DNA of 64,000 bases from Noviluteimonas gilva. GTDB lineage: Bacteria > Pseudomonadota > Gammaproteobacteria > Xanthomonadales > Xanthomonadaceae. Shown piece by piece: positions 1-8,750 of this stretch. Position 1 is the stretch's first letter. Every line of letters begins with the position of its first letter. The stretch covers positions 186,001-250,000 of the forward strand of contig NZ_WOXT01000003.1 of assembly GCF_009740395.1 (NCBI RefSeq), given 5' to 3'. The notes below the pieces were generated by a model, which did no database searches, had not been told where the DNA came from, and saw only the letters and a program-made list of their open reading frames with translations. The position numbers and the translations under genes were made by a program.

Positions 1-65
1 AGGTCAAGGTGGAAATGACGCCTTACGACCTGACCAAGGGGCGCATTACGTACCGTATGAAGTAA
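1..65 (+). CDS. infA: Translation initiation factor IF-1, C-terminal end (partial)
   Basis: Only the last 20 codons are present and the gene begins before the window. The frame ends in YDLTKGRITYRMK followed by TAA, which is the conserved tail of IF-1, the small OB-fold factor that occupies the ribosomal A site during initiation. A strong hairpin terminator follows 20 bases later. The neighbouring clpA on the other strand fits the infA-clpA order common in gammaproteobacteria. Confidence 0.9.
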   Translation, partial: VKVEMTPYDLTKGRITYRMK

Positions 66-85
66 ACCACGCAAGTGGTTGAATG

Positions 86-114
86 AAAAAGGCGACCTGA
101 GGGTCGCCTTTTTC
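86..114. terminator. Bidirectional rho-independent terminator between infA and clpA
   Basis: AGGCGACC and GGTCGCCT form an 8-bp stem around a TGA loop. The stem is flanked by an A-run on the left and a T-run on the right, so it can end transcription from both strands. It lies between the convergent ends of infA and clpA. Confidence 0.9.
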
Positions 115-134
115 GTTTGCGCGGAGATTAACGG

Positions 135-2405
135 TTAAACCGTTACCGGAAGCAGCTTCTCCGGCTCGGCCTGCGCTTCGACCTTCAGCTCGCCATCGAC
201 CACGTCGATAGACACCTTGCCGCCGCCGACCAGTTTGCCGAACAGCAGTTCGTCCGCGAGCGGCCGCTTGATCTTTTCCTGGATCACGCGGGCCATCGGG
301 CGGGCGCCCATCAGCGGGTCGAAGCCGTGCTGCGCGAGCCAGTCGCGGGCCGCCGGGGTGGCGGACAGCGACACGTTCTTCTCATGCAACTGGACTTCCA
401 GCTCGATCAGGAACTTGTCGACCACGCGCAGGATGTGCTCGAAGCCCAGCGCCTGGAACTGCACCACCGCATCGAGGCGGTTGCGGAATTCCGGGCTGAA
501 GCTGCGGCGGATCACTTCCATCGCATCGGTGCTGTGGTCCTGGCGGGTGAAGCCGATCGTGCGACGCGAGGCTTGCGCGGCGCCGGCGTTGGTCGTCATC
601 ACCAGGATCACGTTCTTGAAGTTCGCCTCGCGCCCGTTGGTGTCGGTGAGCACGCCGCGGTCCATGACCTGCAACAGGATGTTGAAGATGTCCGGATGCG
701 CCTTCTCGACTTCGTCGAGCAACAGCACGCAGTGCGGCGTCTTGACGATCTTCTCGGTCAACAGACCGCCCTGGTCGAAACCGACGTAGCCCGGAGGCGC
801 GCCGATCAGACGACTGACCGAATGCGGCTCCATGTACTCGGACATGTCGAAGCGCACGAGCTCGATGCCCAACTGCAGCGCGAGCTGGCGCGTGACTTCG
901 GTCTTGCCCACGCCGGTCGGGCCGGAGAACAGGAAGTTGCCGATCGGCTTGTCCGGATTGCCCAGGCCCGAGCGTGCGAGCTTGATCGCCGAGACGAGCG
1001 TGTCGATGCCCGGGTCCTGCCCGAAGATCACCATCTTCAGGTTGCGATCCAGGTTCTTCAGCACGTCCTTGTCCGACGCACTGACCTGCTTGGTCGGGAT
1101 GCGCGCCATCTTCGCCACGATCGTTTCGATTTCCTCGACGTCGATCAGCGACTTGCGCACGGCGGCGGGCAGAAGCCTTTGACGGGCACCTGCTTCGTCG
1201 ATGACGTCGATCGCCTTGTCGGGCAGCAGACGATCGCCGATGTGCTTCACCGACAGGTCGACCGCGGCCTGCAATGCGTCGTCGGCGTAGGTCACGCCGT
1301 GGTGCGACTCGTAACGCGGCTTGAGGCCGTGCAGGATTTCCACGGTCTCGCCCACCGTCGGCTCGACGATGTCGATCTTCTGGAAGCGACGCGCGAGCGC
1401 GCGATCCTTTTCGAAGATGCCGCGGTATTCCTGGAAGGTGGTCGAACCGATGCAGCGCAACTCGCCGGACGCGAGCACGGGCTTGATCAGGTTCGAAGCA
1501 TCCATCGTGCCACCCGACGCCGAACCGGCGCCGATGATCGTATGGATCTCGTCGATGAAGAGGATCGCACCGGGGTGCTTCTTCAACTGCGCGAGGACCG
1601 CCTTCAGGCGCTTCTCGAAATCGCCGCGGTACTTGGTGCCCGCGACCAGCGCGCCGAGGTCGAGCGCGTAGATCACCGCGTCGGCCAGCACTTCGGGCAC
1701 GTTGCCTTCGACGATGCGCTTGGCCAGACCTTCGGCGAGCGCGGTTTTGCCCACGCCGGCTTCGCCGACGTAAAGCGGGTTGTTCTTGCGACGGCGGCAC
1801 AACACCTGGATGGTGCGTTCGACTTCATCGGCGCGGCCGACGAGCGGGTCGATCTTGCCGGCGAGCGCGAGGTCGTTGAGGTTGCTGGCGAATTCGGCGA
1901 GCGCGTCGCCCTTGTGTTCGCCCTCCTCGCCCTGGCGCGCCTCGTCCTGCGATTGCGATTCCTCGCCTTCGCCGGTGCGCGTGATGCCGTGCGAGAGATA
2001 GTTGACGACATCCAGGCGCGTCACGTCCTGCTGATTCAGGAAATAGACGGCGTGCGAATCCTTCTCGCCATAAATGGCGACCAGCACGTTGGCGCCGGTG
2101 ACTTCCTTCTTGCCCGAAGACTGCACGTGGTAGACGGCGCGCTGCAACACGCGCTGGAACCCCAGCGTGGGTTGCGTGTCGCGTCCGTCATCGTCGGCCA
2201 GGCGCGCGACCGACGTTTCGATCGCCTTTTCCAGCTCGTGGCGCAGGCGGGGGAAATCCGATCCGATCGCCTTGAGCACGGCTTCGGCGGAGGGATTGTC
2301 TAGAAGCGCGAGGAGCAGGTGCTCCACGGTCATGAACTCATGGCGGGCCTCGCGTGCCCGCTTGTAGCACTGGCCGATGGTCTGCTCGAGATCCTTGCTG
2401 AACAT
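135..2405 (-). CDS. clpA: ATP-dependent Clp protease ATP-binding subunit ClpA
   Basis: This is the AAA+ unfoldase that feeds substrates, including N-end-rule and SsrA-tagged proteins, to the ClpP peptidase in the cytoplasm. The 756-residue product has the ClpA order. An N-terminal repeat domain covers about residues 1-140 and is followed by an acidic linker. The first AAA module has Walker A GEAGVGKT at 214-221 and the Walker B region FIDEIHT. The second has Walker A GPTGVGKT near residue 494 and LLLDEVEKAHPD. The length matches E. coli ClpA (758). A GGAGG ribosome-binding site lies just before the ATG. Its adaptor clpS is next upstream on the same strand, 120 bases away, and the intervening DNA carries a sigma-32-like promoter. 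Confidence 0.97.
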   Translation of the reverse strand: MFSKDLEQTIGQCYKRAREARHEFMTVEHLLLALLDNPSAEAVLKAIGSDFPRLRHELEKAIETSVARLADDDGRDTQPTLGFQRVLQRAVYHVQSSGKKEVTGANVLVAIYGEKDSHAVYFLNQQDVTRLDVVNYLSHGITRTGEGEESQSQDEARQGEEGEHKGDALAEFASNLNDLALAGKIDPLVGRADEVERTIQVLCRRRKNNPLYVGEAGVGKTALAEGLAKRIVEGNVPEVLADAVIYALDLGALVAGTKYRGDFEKRLKAVLAQLKKHPGAILFIDEIHTIIGAGSASGGTMDASNLIKPVLASGELRCIGSTTFQEYRGIFEKDRALARRFQKIDIVEPTVGETVEILHGLKPRYESHHGVTYADDALQAAVDLSVKHIGDRLLPDKAIDVIDEAGARQRLLPAAVRKSLIDVEEIETIVAKMARIPTKQVSASDKDVLKNLDRNLKMVIFGQDPGIDTLVSAIKLARSGLGNPDKPIGNFLFSGPTGVGKTEVTRQLALQLGIELVRFDMSEYMEPHSVSRLIGAPPGYVGFDQGGLLTEKIVKTPHCVLLLDEVEKAHPDIFNILLQVMDRGVLTDTNGREANFKNVILVMTTNAGAAQASRRTIGFTRQDHSTDAMEVIRRSFSPEFRNRLDAVVQFQALGFEHILRVVDKFLIELEVQLHEKNVSLSATPAARDWLAQHGFDPLMGARPMARVIQEKIKRPLADELLFGKLVGGGKVSIDVVDGELKVEAQAEPEKLLPVTV

Positions 2406-2451
2406 GTTGCTTGGCCTCCGACGGCTGGGCCCTGTTAGGTATCTGACGTCC

Positions 2452-2481
2452 TATATGGGGAACGCGGAATACCTTTTCCAG
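2452..2481 (-). promoter_or_regulatory. Candidate RpoH (sigma-32) heat-shock promoter of clpA
   Basis: On the minus strand CTGGAAA (2481-2475) matches six of seven bases of the sigma-32 -35 box CTTGAAA. After 14 bases comes CCCCATATA (2460-2452), a full match to the CCCCATnTA -10 box. Transcription would start roughly 40 bases before the clpA ATG. The match is by eye; the role is inferred from ClpA being a heat-shock protein. Confidence 0.6.
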
Positions 2482-2525
2482 TGGCCTTGGTCAGGGCTTA
2501 CCGACGACGGCCTTCGCGCAGGTGT

Positions 2526-2846
2526 TTACGCCTTTTCCATCGTGCACAGCAAGGGGTGCTGGTTGACCCTTGCATATTCATTCACTTGCGCCACCTTCGA
2601 CTCTGCGACGTCGCGCGTGAATACCCCGCACACGCCGCGGCCGCGCGTGTGCACGTGCAGCATGACCTGGGTCGCCTTTTCGAGATTCATGGCGAAAAAC
2701 CTCATCAAGACGTCCACGACGAAGTCCATCGGCGTGTAATCGTCGTTGAGCAACAGGACCGAATACAGCGGCGGACGCGCCGTTTCGGGCTTGCTGGTTT
2801 CCACCATTGCGCCGTGGTCGCGCTCGTGTTCGTGCTTTCGTGCCAT
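2526..2846 (-). CDS. clpS: ATP-dependent Clp protease adaptor ClpS
   Basis: ClpS binds proteins with destabilising N-terminal residues and delivers them to ClpAP. The 106-residue product has the family core: [16 protein letters not shown] followed by the helix with [11 protein letters not shown] and then the [11 protein letters not shown] segment. The last contains the residues that form the ligand pocket and the ClpA-binding face. The size equals E. coli ClpS (106). It lies directly upstream of clpA in the same direction, as is usual. No Shine-Dalgarno sequence precedes the ATG, and a TATAAT box sits only seven bases away, so the message may be leaderless. Confidence 0.96.
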   Translation of the reverse strand: MARKHEHERDHGAMVETSKPETARPPLYSVLLLNDDYTPMDFVVDVLMRFFAMNLEKATQVMLHVHTRGRGVCGVFTRDVAESKVAQVNEYARVNQHPLLCTMEKA

Positions 2847-2853
2847 GGGCGGG

Positions 2854-2859
2854 ATTATA
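2854..2859 (-). promoter_or_regulatory. TATAAT -10 box of clpS, placed for a leaderless mRNA
   Basis: The minus strand reads TATAAT followed by seven bases and then the clpS ATG, with no purine-rich ribosome-binding site between them. A start site at or next to the A of the ATG is expected from this spacing. A -35 box is not obvious. Confidence 0.5.
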
Positions 2860-2966
2860 CGGAGGCGCGCAAGCCCTCCCGACGCCCCGTGTTGGACGGC
2901 CCACTGGCGCCGCCGTCACAATGACAATGTGAAAACGCGCCGACCCAGGCAAGGACGACTCCCCAC

Positions 2967-3428
2967 GTGACCTACCGCGAAGGCCGCTTCTGGCAACCCG
3001 ACGTCACCGTCGCGACCGTCGTCGTACGCGACGGGCGGTTGCTCGTGGTCGAAGAACGGGTGAACGGCAAGTTGGTGCTCAACCAGCCCGCCGGCCACCT
3101 GGAACCGGACGAGAGCCTGGTCGACGCCGCATTGCGTGAAACGCGCGAGGAAACAGGCTGGGACGTGCGCCTGACGGCGTTCATCGGCGCCTATCAGTGG
3201 AAGGCCGAAACAGGCCGGCACTACCTGCGTTTCGCGTTCGCGGCCGAACCGGAACGCCATGATCCCGCGCGCCCGCTCGATACGGGCATCGAACGCGCAC
3301 TGTGGATGACGCCCGCCGAACTCCAGGCCGCGCACGAACGCCATCGCAGCCCACTTGTCTGGCGCGTGGTGGGCGACCATCTCGCCGGGCGCCGCCATCC
3401 CTTGTCGATGGTGCAGCAGTTGGCCTGA
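2967..3428 (+). CDS. nudJ: Nudix phosphatase NudJ
   Basis: A 153-residue Nudix hydrolase. The Nudix box lies at residues 43-65 with G43, E49, R57, E58, E61, E62 and G64 all in place. The N-terminal part ([18 protein letters not shown]) and the C-terminal part (RSPLVW, PLSM) resemble E. coli NudJ, which hydrolyses nucleoside di- and triphosphates and the thiamine precursor HMP-PP in the cytoplasm. The order nudJ-mnmA-hflD is the same as in E. coli, which supports the assignment over other Nudix families. The stop codon is 13 bases before the proposed mnmA start. Confidence 0.88.
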   Translation: MTYREGRFWQPDVTVATVVVRDGRLLVVEERVNGKLVLNQPAGHLEPDESLVDAALRETREETGWDVRLTAFIGAYQWKAETGRHYLRFAFAAEPERHDPARPLDTGIERALWMTPAELQAAHERHRSPLVWRVVGDHLAGRRHPLSMVQQLA

Positions 3429-3441
3429 GGCAACCAAGAAG

Positions 3442-4575
3442 TTGGATACGAAAACGCAGGTACGCACCATCGTCGGCATGTCCGGCGGCGTCGATTCGTC
3501 GGTCGCCGCCTTGTTGCTGCGCGACCAGGGCGCGCCGATCGCCGGCCTCTTCATGCAGAACTGGGCCGACGATGGCAGCGGCGACTGCCGCGCCGACGAC
3601 GATCGTCGCGATGCGGTCGCCGTGTGCGGGCGGCTCGGCATCCCGATCCACTTTCGCGACTTCTCGAGCGAATACTGGAACGGTGTGTTCCAGCATTTCC
3701 TCGACGAGTACGCCGCGGGCCGCACGCCGAACCCCGACGTGCTGTGCAACCGCGAGATCAAGTTCAAGCATTTCCTCGACGCCGCGCATGCGCTCGGCGC
3801 CGAACGCATCGCCACGGGCCACTACGCGCGCGTTGAACACGTCGGCGGCAGCGTGCGCCTATTGCGCGCCGTCGATCGCAACAAAGACCAGAGTTACTTC
3901 CTGCACCAGCTCGGCCAGGCGCAGCTCGCGGCGACAATCTTCCCGCTCGGCCATCTGCCGAAGGACCAGGTGCGTGCGATCGCGCGCGACGCCGCGCTAC
4001 CCACGCACGCGAAGAAGGATTCGACCGGCATCTGCTTCATCGGCGAACGCGACTTCCGCGAATTCCTCGCGCGCTACCTCCCTGCCCGCCCCGGCGAAAT
4101 CCGCGATCCGCAGGGGAACGTGGTCGGCGAACACCCCGGCGTTTTCTTCTTCACGCTCGGACAGCGCGAAGGCCTGCACATCGGTGGCGTGCGCGGGCGC
4201 GATCCCGCGCCGTGGTACGTGGTCGACAAAGATGTCGGCGACAACGTGCTGGTCGTCGACCAGGGCAGCGACAGCCCGCATCTTTATTCGTCGACGCTGT
4301 GGTCGGAAGGCGCGCACTGGATCGCCGGCAGCCCGCCGGCGGCGCGCTTCGACTGCACGGCGCAGACGCGCTACCGGCAACACGACGAGGCCTGTACCGT
4401 GACGGTCGCCGACGACGGCACGCTGGCGGTACGCTTCGCCCGTGGCCAGCGCGCGGTCACGCCCGGGCAGTCGCTGGTGCTCTACGACGGCGATACCTGC
4501 CTCGGCGGCGCGGTCATCGCCCGCACGGATGCACGGACCGAAGCAATGCTTTCCAGGGAGTCGCAAGACGCATGA
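3442..4575 (+). CDS. mnmA: tRNA-specific 2-thiouridylase MnmA
   Basis: MnmA transfers sulfur to the wobble uridine (s2U34) of tRNA-Lys, -Glu and -Gln. The PP-loop [11 protein letters not shown] binds ATP. The first catalytic cysteine is in NPDVLCN and the second is in [12 protein letters not shown]. The C-terminal part is the usual beta-barrel. The best start appears to be TTG at 3442, which gives 377 residues. The only in-frame ATGs lie either inside nudJ (3355) or inside the PP-loop (3478). Purine-rich GAGGCAA overlapping the nudJ stop could serve as ribosome-binding site. The gene sits between nudJ and hflD, 13 bases before the latter. Confidence 0.95.
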   Translation: MDTKTQVRTIVGMSGGVDSSVAALLLRDQGAPIAGLFMQNWADDGSGDCRADDDRRDAVAVCGRLGIPIHFRDFSSEYWNGVFQHFLDEYAAGRTPNPDVLCNREIKFKHFLDAAHALGAERIATGHYARVEHVGGSVRLLRAVDRNKDQSYFLHQLGQAQLAATIFPLGHLPKDQVRAIARDAALPTHAKKDSTGICFIGERDFREFLARYLPARPGEIRDPQGNVVGEHPGVFFFTLGQREGLHIGGVRGRDPAPWYVVDKDVGDNVLVVDQGSDSPHLYSSTLWSEGAHWIAGSPPAARFDCTAQTRYRQHDEACTVTVADDGTLAVRFARGQRAVTPGQSLVLYDGDTCLGGAVIARTDARTEAMLSRESQDA

Positions 4576-4588
4576 CGGCAGCACGGAC

Positions 4589-5227
4589 ATGAGCGCCAAC
4601 CCCGCCCCGACCAACTCGATCGAGGAACGCGTGCTCGCGCTCGCCGGCCTCGCGCAGGCCCTGCGCCAGGTGCGCCAGATCGCCGAAACCGGCCAGGCCG
4701 ACACCTCGGTCCTGCAGACGGCGACCGACAGCGTGTTCCGCCTCGACGCCGACACACCTGTCGAGGTTTACGGCGACGAACGCGCGCTCGCGCCGGGCAT
4801 GCAGTTGTTGCTCGACTATTTCACCAGCAACGCCGACGCGCGCGACGACCTGCTGCCGCGCCTGGCCTTCGCCGTGCTGCAACTGGAGCGCCGCTTCGTG
4901 CGCGAAGGCGCCACCGCGGAGAAGGTGCAGGAAGGCATCCTCGCGCTGTCGCCCACCGCGCAGCGGCTGGGCAGCACGCATCCCGACGTGCTCGGCTCGC
5001 TCGGCACGTTGTATGCCGACACGGTCAGCCACCTGCGCCCGCGCGTGATGGTGCAAGGCAATCCGCATTACCTGGGCCAGGCGGCCATCGTTTCGGAGAT
5101 CCGCGCGGTGCTGCTCGCGGCGCTGCGCTCGGCGGTGTTGTGGCGCCAACTCGGCGGCAGCTTCTGGGATTTCCTGCTCCGCAGGCGCGCGATGGTCGGC
5201 GCGATCCAGTCGCACCTGCGTCTGTGA
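4589..5227 (+). CDS. hflD: High-frequency lysogenization protein HflD homologue
   Basis: The 212-residue, mostly helical protein matches HflD in length (213 in E. coli) and content, for example [21 protein letters not shown] at the start and QGNPHYL with the [13 protein letters not shown] helix near the end. In E. coli it is a peripheral inner-membrane protein that lowers lambda CII activity; its normal cellular role is unclear. It directly follows mnmA, as in other gammaproteobacteria. The ATG at 4589 was chosen because everything upstream overlaps mnmA and has no family similarity. Confidence 0.88.
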   Translation: MSANPAPTNSIEERVLALAGLAQALRQVRQIAETGQADTSVLQTATDSVFRLDADTPVEVYGDERALAPGMQLLLDYFTSNADARDDLLPRLAFAVLQLERRFVREGATAEKVQEGILALSPTAQRLGSTHPDVLGSLGTLYADTVSHLRPRVMVQGNPHYLGQAAIVSEIRAVLLAALRSAVLWRQLGGSFWDFLLRRRAMVGAIQSHLRL

Positions 5228-5312
5228 ACACGGCAAAGGTGGGCGGGGACACCCCCGATCCGGCATAATTACGGGGCTCAGCCCTGCGAATTCACTACCG
5301 GAGCCCCAACCG

Positions 5313-8084
5313 ATGGCCGACTCCTTCGCCACCCGCGCCCAACTCGACGTCAACGGCAAGTCCCTCGCCTTCTACAGCCTGCCGCGCCTCGGGCAGCGCT
5401 TCGACCTGTCCAAGCTGCCGTACTCGATGAAGATCCTCCTCGAGAACCTGCTGCGACACGAAGACGGCGTCACGGTCACGCCCGAGCACATCGAAGCGGT
5501 CGCCACGTGGGACGCGAAGGACGAGCCGGACACCGAGATCGCCTTCATGCCGGCGCGCGTGGTGCTGCAGGACTTCACCGGCGTTCCGTGCGTGGTGGAC
5601 CTCGCCGCGATGCGCGACGCGGTCGTGCGCCTGGGCGGCGATGCCACGCGCATCAACCCGCTGATCCCGTCGGAACTGGTGATCGACCACTCCGTGCAGG
5701 TCGACGTGTTCGGTCGCGCCGATGCGCTCGAACTCAACGGCGAAATCGAGTTCTCGCGCAACATGGAGCGTTACAGCTTCCTGCGCTGGGGCCAGAAAGC
5801 GCTGAACAATTTCAAGGTCGTGCCGCCGAACACCGGCATCGTGCACCAGGTCAACCTCGAGAACCTGGCGCGCGTCGTCGTCGAGCGTGAAGTGCAGACG
5901 CCCGACGGCCGCACGGAACTGCAGGCGTTCCCGGACACCGTGTTCGGCACCGACTCGCACACCACGATGATCAACGGCATCGGCGTGCTCGGCTGGGGCG
6001 TGGGCGGCATCGAAGCCGAAGCCGCCATGCTCGGCCAGCCTTCGTCGATGCTCATCCCGCAGGTCGTGGGCTTCAAGCTCACCGGCAAGCTGCCGGAAGG
6101 CACGACCGCCACCGACCTCGTGCTCACCGTGACGCAGATGCTCCGCGCGCTCGGCGTGGTCGGCAAGTTCGTCGAGTTCTACGGCGACGGCCTGCAGCAC
6201 CTGCCGCTCGCCGACCGCGCGACGATCGCCAACATGGCGCCCGAATACGGCGCGACGTGCGGCATCTTCCCGATCGACGCCGAAGCGGTGAACTACCTGC
6301 GCCTGTCGGGCCGCAGCGAAGAGCAGATCGCGCTGGTGGAGGCTTACGCGAAGGCGCAGGGCCTGTGGCACGACGCGAACTCCCCGCACGCCACGTACTC
6401 GGCGACGCTCGAACTCGACCTGGGCGACATCAAGCCCTCGCTCGCGGGCCCGAAGCGCCCGCAGGATCGCGTGCTGCTCGAAAAGCTCAAGGACAACTTC
6501 CACGCCAACCTCGGTGGCCTCACCGCCAATCGCACGGCGAAGAAGACCGAAGTCGTGCGCTTCGATGCCGAAGGCGGCGACCAGCCGCAGGCCGACCACC
6601 TGGCCGCCAAGCCGAAGTCGAAGATCCGCATCGCCGACCAGGATTGCGAACTCACCGACGGCTCGGTCGTGATCGCCGCGATCACCTCGTGCACCAACAC
6701 GTCCAACCCCGCCGTGATGCTCGGCGCCGGCCTGCTCGCGCGCAACGCGGTCAAGCTCGGCCTGAAGGTCAAGCCGTGGGTGAAGACTTCGCTCGGCCCG
6801 GGTTCGCTCGTCGTCACCGATTACCTCAAGAAGGCCGGCGTGCTGACGGACCTGGAGAAGCTCGGCTTCTTCGTCGTCGGTTACGGTTGCACCACGTGCA
6901 TCGGCAACTCCGGCCCGCTGCCGGACGAAGTGTCCAAGGGCATCGCGGAAAGCGAGCTGGTCGTTGCGTCCGTGCTCTCGGGCAACCGCAACTTCGAAGG
7001 CCGCGTGCATCCCGAAGTGAAGATGAACTACCTCGCCTCGCCGCCGCTGGTCGTCGCCTACGCGCTCGCCGGCACGGTCGACATCAACCTGGCGGTCGAT
7101 CCGATCGGCCACGACGCCAACGGCAAGGACATCTTCCTGCGCGACATCTGGCCGACCAACAAGGAAATCGGCGACACGATCGCCGCCACGGTCGGTCCGG
7201 AACTGTTCGCGCAGAACTACGCCGACGTGTTCAAGGGCGATTCGCGCTGGAACCAGATCGCTTCGCCGGATGGCGCGTCGTACCAGTGGGATGCGGCCTC
7301 GACGTACATCAAGAACCCGCCCTACTTCGACGGCATGACGATGCAGGTCGGTTCGATCTCCGACATCCACGGCGCGCGCGTCATGGGCCTGTTCGGCGAT
7401 TCGATCACCACCGACCACATCTCGCCGGCCGGCAACATCAAGAAGGATTCGCCGGCGGGCCGCTTCCTGCAATCGCGCGGCGTGCAGCCGGCGGACTTCA
7501 ACAGCTACGGTTCGCGCCGCGGCAACGATGACGTCATGGTGCGCGGCACCTTCGCCAACATCCGCATCAAGAACCTGATGTTCGGCGGCGAAGAAGGCGG
7601 CAACACGCTGTACTTCGACCGCGCCGGCAATCCGGGCGAGAAGCTTGCGATCTACGACGCGGCGATGAAGTACAAGGCCGACAACGTGCCGCTGGTGGTG
7701 TTCGCGGGCAAGGAATACGGCACCGGTTCGTCGCGCGACTGGGCGGCCAAGGGCACCAACCTGCTCGGCGTGAAGGCGGTCGTGGCGGAAACCTTCGAGC
7801 GCATCCATCGCTCCAACCTGGTCGGCATGGGCGTGCTGCCCCTGCAGTTCATGGAAGGCGAGAACGCGAAGTCGCTGGGCCTGACGGGTTCGGAAATCAT
7901 CGACATCGTCGGCGTGGACGATGGCAAGTCGCGCACCGCGACGGTCATCGCGCGCGGCCCGGAAGGCGAGAAGCGTTTCGACGTGCGCGTACTGTTGCTG
8001 ACGCCGAAGGAAGTCGAGTACTTCCGCAACGGCGGCATCCTGCACTACGTGCTGCGCCAGCTGGCTTCGAAGAAAGCGGCGTAA
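5313..8084 (+). CDS. acnA: Aconitate hydratase AcnA (RpfA)
   Basis: Aconitase interconverts citrate and isocitrate in the TCA cycle. The 923-residue protein has the AcnA/IRP domain order. The three cysteines that hold the 4Fe-4S cluster are C460 (in TSCTNT), C526 and C529 (in YGCTTCIGN). Their 66- and 3-residue spacing is the same as in E. coli AcnA. The swivelling C-terminal domain contains GDSITTDHISPAG and KEYGTGSSRDWAAKG. In Xanthomonas campestris the aconitase beside rpfB is RpfA, a regulator of virulence-factor production, and the position here is the same. A GGAG box precedes the ATG. It is followed by a convergent lipoprotein gene and a paired hairpin. Confidence 0.97.
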   Translation: MADSFATRAQLDVNGKSLAFYSLPRLGQRFDLSKLPYSMKILLENLLRHEDGVTVTPEHIEAVATWDAKDEPDTEIAFMPARVVLQDFTGVPCVVDLAAMRDAVVRLGGDATRINPLIPSELVIDHSVQVDVFGRADALELNGEIEFSRNMERYSFLRWGQKALNNFKVVPPNTGIVHQVNLENLARVVVEREVQTPDGRTELQAFPDTVFGTDSHTTMINGIGVLGWGVGGIEAEAAMLGQPSSMLIPQVVGFKLTGKLPEGTTATDLVLTVTQMLRALGVVGKFVEFYGDGLQHLPLADRATIANMAPEYGATCGIFPIDAEAVNYLRLSGRSEEQIALVEAYAKAQGLWHDANSPHATYSATLELDLGDIKPSLAGPKRPQDRVLLEKLKDNFHANLGGLTANRTAKKTEVVRFDAEGGDQPQADHLAAKPKSKIRIADQDCELTDGSVVIAAITSCTNTSNPAVMLGAGLLARNAVKLGLKVKPWVKTSLGPGSLVVTDYLKKAGVLTDLEKLGFFVVGYGCTTCIGNSGPLPDEVSKGIAESELVVASVLSGNRNFEGRVHPEVKMNYLASPPLVVAYALAGTVDINLAVDPIGHDANGKDIFLRDIWPTNKEIGDTIAATVGPELFAQNYADVFKGDSRWNQIASPDGASYQWDAASTYIKNPPYFDGMTMQVGSISDIHGARVMGLFGDSITTDHISPAGNIKKDSPAGRFLQSRGVQPADFNSYGSRRGNDDVMVRGTFANIRIKNLMFGGEEGGNTLYFDRAGNPGEKLAIYDAAMKYKADNVPLVVFAGKEYGTGSSRDWAAKGTNLLGVKAVVAETFERIHRSNLVGMGVLPLQFMEGENAKSLGLTGSEIIDIVGVDDGKSRTATVIARGPEGEKRFDVRVLLLTPKEVEYFRNGGILHYVLRQLASKKAA

Positions 8085-8113
8085 CGCGCAACCAAAAAGA
8101 AGAGACGGCGTTC

Positions 8114-8163
8114 ATCCCCCTTTCCAAGGGGGATCGAACGCGCCCAGCGCGTTCGAGGGGGAT
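8114..8163. repeat. Intergenic double hairpin with two mutually exclusive partners
   Basis: ATCCCCCTT (8114-8122) pairs with AAGGGGGAT (8126-8134) around TCC. Directly after it, CGAACGCGC (8135-8143) pairs perfectly with GCGCGTTCG (8147-8155) around CCA. A second AGGGGGAT (8156-8163) can replace the first as partner of the 5' arm. The element lies between the convergent ends of acnA and the lipoprotein gene and could terminate both. A similar C5/G5 hairpin beside a GC palindrome occurs at 18151-18184. Confidence 0.65.
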
Positions 8164-8177
8164 ACGCCTCCGTCGCA

Positions 8178-8603
8178 CTACAACTTCGGTTCCCACTCCG
8201 CGCTGACCAGTTCCCAGTCGTCGCCGTCCTGGCGCCATTGCATCGTGACGTCGTAGATCTCGCCCGAGGTCGGCAACAGCGCCGAATCGCCGCCGGTCAT
8301 CGCCGCGGTGCAACGCACCGTCGCCCCGCCCGGCTGCAGCTTGATGTCGAGCGGCCCGAGGGTCACGCCGACCTGCTTGTTCTGCAGGAACACCACCGCG
8401 GCCAGGCGCTGCGCGGCCTTGCGGTCCATCCCATCGGGGCCGATGAAGTCCTGGGCCACGCCGTCGGCCAGCGTCGACGCGTCGCGTTCTTCGATGGCCG
8501 TTTGCATCTGGGCGATGGTGCGCCGCAGCGCCTGTTCCGGGGGCGTCCGCGAACAACCCGACAGCACCAGTAAAATCGCCACCAACGTCAAGAACCGCCG
8601 CAT
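8178..8603 (-). CDS. Predicted small lipoprotein, NTF2-like fold possible
   Basis: The 141-residue product starts with a lipoprotein signal peptide: a charged MRRF, a hydrophobic stretch, and the lipobox LSGC with the modified cysteine at residue 17. The mature part begins with a helix (ALRRTIAQMQTAIEERDASTLADGVAQDF) followed by alternating strands ending in WELVSAEWEP. That order is typical of NTF2-like domains, often annotated as nuclear transport factor 2 family. No catalytic residues stand out. The gene diverges from rpfB and converges on acnA. Membrane location is well supported; the function is unknown. Confidence 0.8.
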   Translation of the reverse strand: MRRFLTLVAILLVLSGCSRTPPEQALRRTIAQMQTAIEERDASTLADGVAQDFIGPDGMDRKAAQRLAAVVFLQNKQVGVTLGPLDIKLQPGGATVRCTAAMTGGDSALLPTSGEIYDVTMQWRQDGDDWELVSAEWEPKL

Positions 8604-8750
8604 CGCCTACTCCCAGAAAACCCCGCGGCAAGCCTAATCCAGCGCCTTGCCAGCCTGTAGTGCCTATGCTCCAATCGGGAGCGATCCGTACGGTTGCGCA
8701 TCGGCGCACCGCACACACTCATTGGTTCGCGATTACTTCGGGGAGATCGC

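Noticed and set aside
5295-8045. A 916-codon open frame on the minus strand opposite the aconitase gene
   Set aside because: It is the antisense shadow of acnA in GC-rich DNA, with a composition rich in arginine, valine and histidine and no known domain. The same holds for the long frames opposite clpA (327-2303), carB (25501-28812), rpfC (11560-13842) and dnaK (38061-39746).
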